Positions 59,301 through 64,000 of a stretch of 64,000 bases of DNA are shown piece by piece. Location: assembly GCA_026929865.2 (NCBI GenBank), contig CM049397.1:29900698-29964697 (forward strand), in the 5' to 3' direction. The translations under genes and the position numbers were made by a program. Under the pieces are notes generated by a model. The model saw only the letters and a program-made list of their open reading frames with translations. It was not told the origin of the DNA and searched no databases. Each line of letters begins with the position of its first letter. The stretch's first letter is position 1. This stretch comes from Hyperoplus lanceolatus. Taxonomy: Eukaryota > Chordata > Actinopteri > Uranoscopiformes > Ammodytidae.

Positions 59301-62300
59301 ATGCTTGGTGGCATTCTTCCTGGCTCCGCTACCAAAGACATTCCTGGCACAGGCTTTCTCTCAATGTTTGGTGGGTCAAATGCCCCATCTTCACCTGGAT
59401 CCAAAGATCCACCACCACCACCACTGTCAGCCCCACAAGAGCCACAGGGAAAAGGCTTATTCTCCATGTTTGGTGGGCCCAGTAGTCAGCCACCAACTGG
59501 CCCAAGAGGTCCAACTAGTGGAGGTGTGCGACCTCGAGGTCCTCCGCCCAAAGAACCTCCAAGCAAAGGCCTGTTTTCCATGTTTGGTGGATCTGCACCT
59601 CAACAGCCACCGGGTCCCAGAGGTCCTCCAGGAGGTACTGCCACGCCAAGTGGGTCTTCCATGTTTAGTGGCATCCTCCAAGGTTCTACTACACAAAACG
59701 AAACCCCTGGTGCAGGTTTGTTTTCCAAGTTTGGAGGACTTGGTTCCCAGCCACAAACTGGACCTAGAATGACCACAGCAGGACCGAGAGGTCCCACCCA
59801 AGGGCCCAGAGGTCCCCCCACAGGACCAAGAGGCCCACCCCCAGGACCCAGAGCTCCGGAGCCCTCAAGTAAAGGAATGTTCTCTATGTTTGGTGGACAA
59901 AACCAGCAAGCATCGGACGCACATCCCGCAGCCTCAAACCCACCTGAATCAGAGAGTGTTTTCAAAGTTCCCTCTGTGTTTTCACTTGGTGGGAATTCTG
60001 ATAGTAGCAAATCTAAAACTGGATTTGGCCTATTTGGAATGTCTTTCATGGAGGAAACCAAGACAGAGCCTGAAATAATTATTCCTGTGAAGGAGGATAT
60101 TGCTCAAAAAGTAGACACAATTGATATTTCTAAAGAAGGAAAGGATCACATCGTTGAGTCCTTGGAAAATGTACCCGCTGGGCCTCTTTGTGATTCGTCA
60201 GATAAGTTGGAGCTCCAAGTAGATCAGGCAAGCCAAGATGGTTCAGATTCAACCTTGGATATCAATAAAATTACTACTGACCTTGCCTGTAATGAAAATC
60301 CCTCAGCTGTGGCTGCAGCTCATGCCACAGACACAACTAATATGGCCAGTGATTTTCTAGAGAAAGAGACATTATTGGACCAACAAGCTGCACAACCTGT
60401 TAGTGAGGAACAGTCAGACATCCAAAAAGAATACAAAGAAGTCAAAGATACCGTGGATGCTGAAAAAGATGTGGCTGACACAGAAACAGATACTTTTAAA
60501 GTAGTGACCTTAGGTCAGGAAACTGACAATATGCTGACACCAATAGGAGTTTCTACAGACGAAAATAAAGTATTAGATACGGATGTAGTTGAACATGTAC
60601 AAGATGTGGTTGAAGGAGACAAACCAATTCCAGAGGTAGAAAAAGAAACTGAAGAGTCTCTGAAAGTATCTGGTGAAGGGCATACTGCAGTTGTAGATGC
60701 AGTTAAAACAAATGAGGAGCCTTTGGAAGTTGATATTAAAGAAGAAGTAGTTGCAGATGTGACCAGCTTAAGTACGAAACCTGTGGAAGGTGTTGGTGTG
60801 GAACAAACAGCTGTTACAGATGTTGAAGAATTAACTAAAGAACCTACAGAGGTTTTTGGTGATGAAAAGGCAGCTGTTGCAGATGTGGAAAAATCTACTG
60901 AAGAGGCAACTGTAGCTGATACAGTGATAACAGAGAAACCTACTATATCTATGCCGGGTTCAGATACAACAGAGTCTGCTATTTTAGAATCAGACACATC
61001 TAGCAAAGATGATTTGAAAGCCACAGTTGATGAGACTGCTATTGAACCAATTGAGGCTAAGTCAGAGCCTGGAGATGACATTAAAGAACCTGCACTTGGG
61101 TTAGAGAAACCCGTTGAAAGTACTATTTCTGTGGTGGCGGTCTCATCATCAGATGAAGAAAAAACTATCATCACTAACTCACCAGAGATCATGACATCTC
61201 AAGTGGTCGGGCCTCTGACAGATCCATCAATGGTCCCTGCTTGTCTTCCTCCACAGCAACAACCCAGGCCAGGCATGGCCAGGCCACCTGGCCCACCAGG
61301 ACAAAGAATGGGAGCACCAAGGATGGGAGGGCCACGGATGGGGGGATCAAGAATGGCAGGGCCAAGAATGGCTGGACCAAGACAGACAGGACCACAGAGA
61401 CCCCCTGAACCAGCTCAATTTTCTGGCTTCATGTCTATGTTTTCTACCCCAAGTGCCCCAAGTAAACCACAAAATGTTGGTGGATTTTTTTCAAGTTCAC
61501 CTGGTTCATTTTTTGGATCATCACCTGCTCCTCGCCAGCCACAACAACAACAACAACAGAAAAGCTCATTTTTTGGTCTTCCAACTAACATTGCTACAGA
61601 ATCCCTTACCAGTGACATATTTGGTATGTTTAAAGGTCCTGAAACAACACAATCTGAGGAACATAAACAGCCTGACACAGAGTCTGGAAAGGGGGATCCT
61701 TCTGAGGTAGCAAAGGTAACAGTCTCTGAGAGCACTGAACAGACAGATACAGAGAAGACACCTGTATCTGGAAATGAACATGTTAAAAGCACTGATGACT
61801 CTGAGGTCCTGGAAAAAGGATTATTGGAGGAGGCAGAGCAAACTGACAAAACAGGGGAAGAACAAACTGACAAAACAGAGGCAGAAGAAAGTTCTCCGAC
61901 AGAATCCATCGTGAAAACGGCTTCACTTGACAAAGAAGCAGAGCATGCTGAGAAATTAGAGGGGCCTGGTAATGCAGAGGTTGACAAAGCCGCACCACCC
62001 CCAGCTCCTGAAACCAAGGGAATGTTTGACATACCAGGTCTGACCACCCCTTCATTTGGCTTCATGTCTGCTGCTGCTGAGGGCACATCTATTGGATCCC
62101 TTTTCTCCACCACTCCATCTCCAACCACGGGGGCTAAGACAACACAGCCGCAACAGACAGATGGCGGTCTCTTTTCTGGTTTTAAAAACCTTTCAGCTGG
62201 TATTTTCCAGGAGGAAAAGCCACCTGGGAAGGAGGAGCCATCACCTGCTTCATCATCTATGTTTGGCATGAAACTTGGCTCAATGTTTGGGAGCCCTGAC

Positions 62301-62690
62301 CCTCCAAAAGCTGAACCCACCCCTCCAGTGATCACAGTCCAACCTCAATCACAAATTCCCAAATCTACAGATGAACCTTGTGAGCCGGACCCTGACACAC
62401 TTTCTCAAGGTTCTGAAGCAACTGGAAGTCCAGATGCCAGTGACATAGAAGGACCAACAGACACTTCCAAAACAGGAAGCTGTGACTCCTTAGCACAGTC
62501 CCCACTGTCTGGCCTCCCCTCTGACCCAGTTTCTCTAATAGAAGGTTTCGATAAACCTGAGTTAAAGATCACCCCATGTGAGGTAGACAAGAATCAAGTT
62601 GACACACCTGACACTATGCATGCAGATTTGGGAACAGAGCAACCAAAGGACCTGTTGGAAGCTGATAAAAGGCTAGTACAATTTGTGTGA
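47330..62690 (+). CDS. unc13b: Giant ~15.4-kb coding exon of unc13b (about 5,120 residues)
   Basis: The exon begins after acceptor TTAAATCCAG (AG at 47328-47329). Its first base completes the AG|G Arg codon of the previous exon, giving RGPR then RSNSQGAV. The frame is open to TGA at 62688-62690. The ATG at 47304 lies in the pyrimidine tract before the acceptor, so it is not the start of this exon in the spliced mRNA. The composition is that of a disordered scaffold (Gln, Pro, Ser, Thr, Glu). Numbering from 47304, the parts are: acidic head (about 30-330), aromatic modules (332-1484), a helical segment (1535-1614), a Trp-rich segment (1793-1959), short D-L-S/T motifs (1676-3372), a five-unit repeat (2512-3035), an acidic region, FSMFGG modules (3973-4253), an acidic repeat, and further F/G modules (4653-5003). 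The function is unknown. An active-zone scaffold role is inferred from the gene. An internal donor before the stop that rejoins the Munc13 frame is possible. Confidence 0.9.
47388..47890 (+). other. Protein region: conserved-looking acidic head of the giant exon
   Basis: Residues about 29-195. It contains EDWESKYKIPDSGVLDDYLD, EQKLWVDEDKSIIYRLSNNP and then LLYKTRLWAKTALEDTLESY with FREEEAAREEA. The last part is a predicted charged amphipathic helix. Lower Q/P content and Trp, Tyr and Leu spacing suggest that it can fold or bind a partner. I do not recognise a named domain. Confidence 0.55.
48297..51755 (+). repeat. Protein repeat field: about 20 GGLLSGLF-type modules
   Basis: Short modules of pattern G-G-(L/F/M)-(L/F)-S-G-(L/F/I)-(F/L)-(K/N)-x-A recur every 30-70 residues. 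Examples are SGISKLLSFIPG, GGMLSGFLKFASGED, GGLFSGLFSS, GGLLSGFLKFASD, GYLSGFLKKAAD, GGFFSGLFGMGG, GGMLTGLFNKIADAG, GGLLSGLFNKLAST, GGFLSGLFGPT, GGLLSGILKLASGEN, GGLFSGLINKISG and KGFLSGIFSTKEE. The linkers are Gln/Pro/Ser/Thr-rich, most strongly at 50280-51540. Each module could form a short amphipathic helix with a hydrophobic face. Confidence 0.85.
51906..52145 (+). other. Protein region: helical segment of the giant exon
   Basis: Residues 1535-1614. It contains CYLEEIQRLLYGTAHEYGY, KDLLYNFTESGVIPPDLYEH and CLIEALLWQQLNDYALAEAL. The composition is Leu, Tyr, Glu and Gln with almost no Pro after the middle, so it should be an alpha-helical folded unit. It differs sharply from the disordered sequence on both sides. 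I do not recognise the family. Confidence 0.65.
52680..53180 (+). other. Protein region: Trp/Tyr-rich segment of the giant exon
   Basis: Residues 1793-1959. It contains EWYQQWLSLLEQGMWWPAEA, DCGYYVYTEEGYIYSLLTDR and HLYACAAPEDVQALENITEN, then TLCGFKIPLCTEDNGFWIPG. It is rich in Trp, Tyr and Cys and poor in Pro, so it is the best candidate for a globular domain in the exon. It ends with two D-(L/F)-(T/S) motifs (PVDLTYALRKGEK and AVDFSVYKLQKIKV). I know no named domain that fits. Confidence 0.65.
54837..56409 (+). repeat. Protein tandem repeat: five APANSIK...LDMS...VGVPLVVD units
   Basis: The units begin near 54837, 55230, 55614 (decayed start), 55959 and 56235, so they are 276-393 nt long. 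Each has APAN(S/T)IKxxLDM(S/T)xK, then (E/D)xxSLxxxxxSA and then (Y/D)SVGVPLxV(D/E). The last motif is present in units 2-5 (YSVGVPLVVD, DSVGLSLVVE, DYVGVPLIVD, YSVGVPLLVE) and is replaced in unit 1. Coding sequence between units is diverged, so the duplication is old and the motifs are kept. Confidence 0.85.
58140..59220 (+). other. Protein region: acidic Ser/Thr/Glu-rich stretch
   Basis: Residues about 3613-3973. Dominated by Glu, Asp, Ser and Thr with few aromatic residues, for example VKTETTDVSEQPLEPSSEEI. Predicted disordered. No motif recognised. Confidence 0.6.
59220..60060 (+). repeat. Protein repeat field: FSMFGG modules and GPRG linkers
   Basis: Residues about 3973-4253. The modules are GKGIFSTLSG, SGLSMLGGILPG, GFLSMFGGS, KGLFSMFGGP, KGLFSMFGGS, SSMFSGILQG, GAGLFSKFGGL, KGMFSMFGGQ and FGLFGMSFM, spaced by about 30 residues. 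The linkers include (G)PRGP repeats at 59755-59860, for example GPRGPPTGPRGPPPGPR, which are collagen-like in pattern but too short to form a triple helix. Similar design to the N-terminal module field, but with Met and Gly-Gly at the end. Confidence 0.85.
60630..60930 (+). repeat. Protein tandem repeat: acidic VADVEKSTEE units
   Basis: Residues about 4443-4543. About four units of 25-35 residues with the pattern (A/T)(A/V)V(A/T/V)DVEK-T(E/K)EP-EV--(D/E)E. Examples are AVVDAVKTNEEPLEV, AVTDVEELTKEPTEV and AVADVEKSTEEATVA. Confidence 0.7.
61260..62310 (+). repeat. Protein repeat field: RMGGPRM repeats and C-terminal F/G modules
   Basis: Residues about 4653-5003. A run of GAPRMGGPRMGGSRMAGPRM (61312-61371) is followed by SGFMSMFSTPS, GGFFSSSPGSFFGSSPAP, a Q7 run near 61540, SSFFGLP, SDIFGMFKGP, KGMFDIPGL, GSLFSTTPSP, GGLFSGFKNLSAGIF and SSMFGMKLGSMFGSPDPP. 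It mirrors the N-terminal module field. Confidence 0.8.
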
Positions 62691-64000
62691 TGAATGGCAT
62701 TATTCATTTATCATGCTAACATAGACAACTGTATAGCCTCTTTCCTTCTCCTCGTGTGTTTGATATCAGTAGCTCTGTAGTTTTCTTTTTCCTATTCCAC
62801 AGCTTTAAAATCCTAAGCATCTTTAGACATTTTTAGATATAGGTCCACACAAACACATGCACTACTGCATATCCACATGAAACCATACATACAAACCCAT
62901 TTAGTCAGAATCTGACATTTTAAGTTTCATCATCAAAGCTCGAAACTGTCACATCTGCTTGAAAGTTGGTCAGCGTAAATGTACTGGAGCTACTATGTCG
63001 TACTTAGAGCAACTCAGTAATAGCTTTTCTGACAGTGATGGAAGTGAACGAAGAAACCAATGGCCTTTATTTATTAGCTTCGTATTTGTGAAGCGTGTAT
63101 AAAGCCCCTCCTTTTCTGTCCCCTGCAGTTCTTTGAATTATTCTCCAAGCTTTAGCCAATTTGTTTATAGAAATTAAAGTCTGCTATATTTATGATGGTA
63201 TGACAGTGCACACCATGGAGGCAGGCTGGACACTGAGAAGGGATTTGGCCTTCACCCAAGACAAAGTAAATCATGACAATTAAAGCACAGTGCCACTTAA
63301 CTTGTGGGCCGTCTCAATCATCCAGCAGCCACACAGGCTCTTTCCAATCTGGTCAGCCACTTCCATCAGGGAGGTGATGTGGATTCCCATAAACCTTTAG
63401 TTTCAGTCTGGAAAAAAAAGAAGGTTAAGACGTTTGAATACTGTGCATTTGTCTCATTGTACTGTATGCTACACACTTTAGCAGATCCTGTAAAGGTGCT
63501 TTAGTAGAAGTAGATTAATCAATCATTTATTTTATCCAGGCTGTTAGACAAAACATTCAAAGCTGTGAAACAATAGTAGGTATTATATAAACATACTATT
63601 ACTGCCTTAAACTTGCAGGCTGAGGACCTCCCAGTGCAGATGGCAGCCCTCTCTTTACATAACTGTTAGAGAAAATATAGCTTAATCTATTTACCATACC
63701 CTACTGAACCCTGTGAGTTGGCCTTGTTTTGTGTCACCTTCTTCCCTGGATCTGATAATGATGATGATGATCTTCTTATTTTGCCCTGAGATTTACTGCC
63801 AGTTCCTTTTATAATTAATTTGACGCAACATTAATTGAAAAGTTTAATTCCAAAATCAAGGTACACCATTTAAATTTAAAACTCCCTTTTTGAATCAAAG
63901 TGCCAATCAAAATTACACTTTATTTTATAGTCATTTCCCAATTATATATATCTTAAGAAAAACACATGAATTTCAAGTGGTAGTTTCCCATTTTCCTGAA
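62691..64000 (+). other. 3' flank of the giant exon: 3' UTR or intron, undecided
   Basis: No coding exon matching the next UNC13B segment (ALSPTSSSRYGSS-like) was found. Two ATTAAA hexamers (63173-63178 and 63279-63284) could serve as polyadenylation signals if the transcript ends here. The donor-like GTGATG overlapping the stop (62687) and GAG|GTAGAC near 62581-62589 are the only splice donors I noticed close to the end. Neither is strong. Confidence 0.4.

Noticed and set aside
47304-62690. Many antisense and other-frame open frames of 60-300 codons over the giant exon
   Set aside because: They are shadows of the long coding frame. Their composition mirrors it, and they have no homology or signals of their own.

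Overview
The window is vertebrate, almost certainly teleost (probably percomorph) genomic DNA. It has very long introns, many CA/GT/TA microsatellites, and fish-type transposons: Tc1-like, piggyBac-like, PIF/Harbinger, hAT-like, teleost L1, a CR1/L2/Rex-like LINE and tRNA-derived SINEs. I see no prokaryotic or viral genes.

One host gene is supported. It lies on the plus strand and is the 5' half of an unc13b-like (Munc13-2) synaptic vesicle priming gene. Eight short exons at 8640-8669, 18156-18255, 37671-37788, 39056-39179, 42430-42503, 43446-43503, 44614-44649 and 46629-46842 keep one continuous reading frame across every junction. They encode the N-terminal C2A domain and the linker after it. 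The next exon starts at 47330 and is a single uninterrupted coding stretch of about 15.4 kb, ending at a TGA at 62688-62690. The first coding exon (normally only a few residues) was not found, and the C1, C2B, MUN and C2C exons must lie beyond 64000.

The giant exon is the most interesting object here. It encodes a mostly disordered scaffold of about 5,120 residues. In order it contains an acidic N-terminal part; about 20 short aromatic/glycine modules of the GGLLSGLF type in Q/P/S-rich linkers; two conserved-looking, probably folded segments rich in Trp and Tyr; about 20 short hydrophobic-Asp-hydrophobic-Ser/Thr motifs, two of which fit the PxDL(S/T) motif bound by CtBP and RIBEYE; a five-unit tandem repeat; long acidic stretches; and a second field of FSMFGG-type modules with GPRG-rich parts. 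Whether transcripts continue from it into the rest of Munc13 or stop at 62690 cannot be settled from this window.

The introns hold a dense transposon record. The region from 1 to 8639 has a broken piggyBac transposase and a Tc1 element rearranged into a palindrome. The intron 8670-18155 has a Tc1 element, a Tc1-like MITE, a TTAA-flanked element and an hAT-like MITE. The intron 18256-37670 has a nested stack (outer MITE, full-length L1, piggyBac-like MITE inside L1 ORF1, plus a second L1 tail at the same target site), a PIF/Harbinger relic, SINEs, a LINE 3' end and a fold-back repeat just before exon 37671. The intron 39180-42429 has a second copy of the 11.2 kb Tc1 element, with the same three coding lesions.
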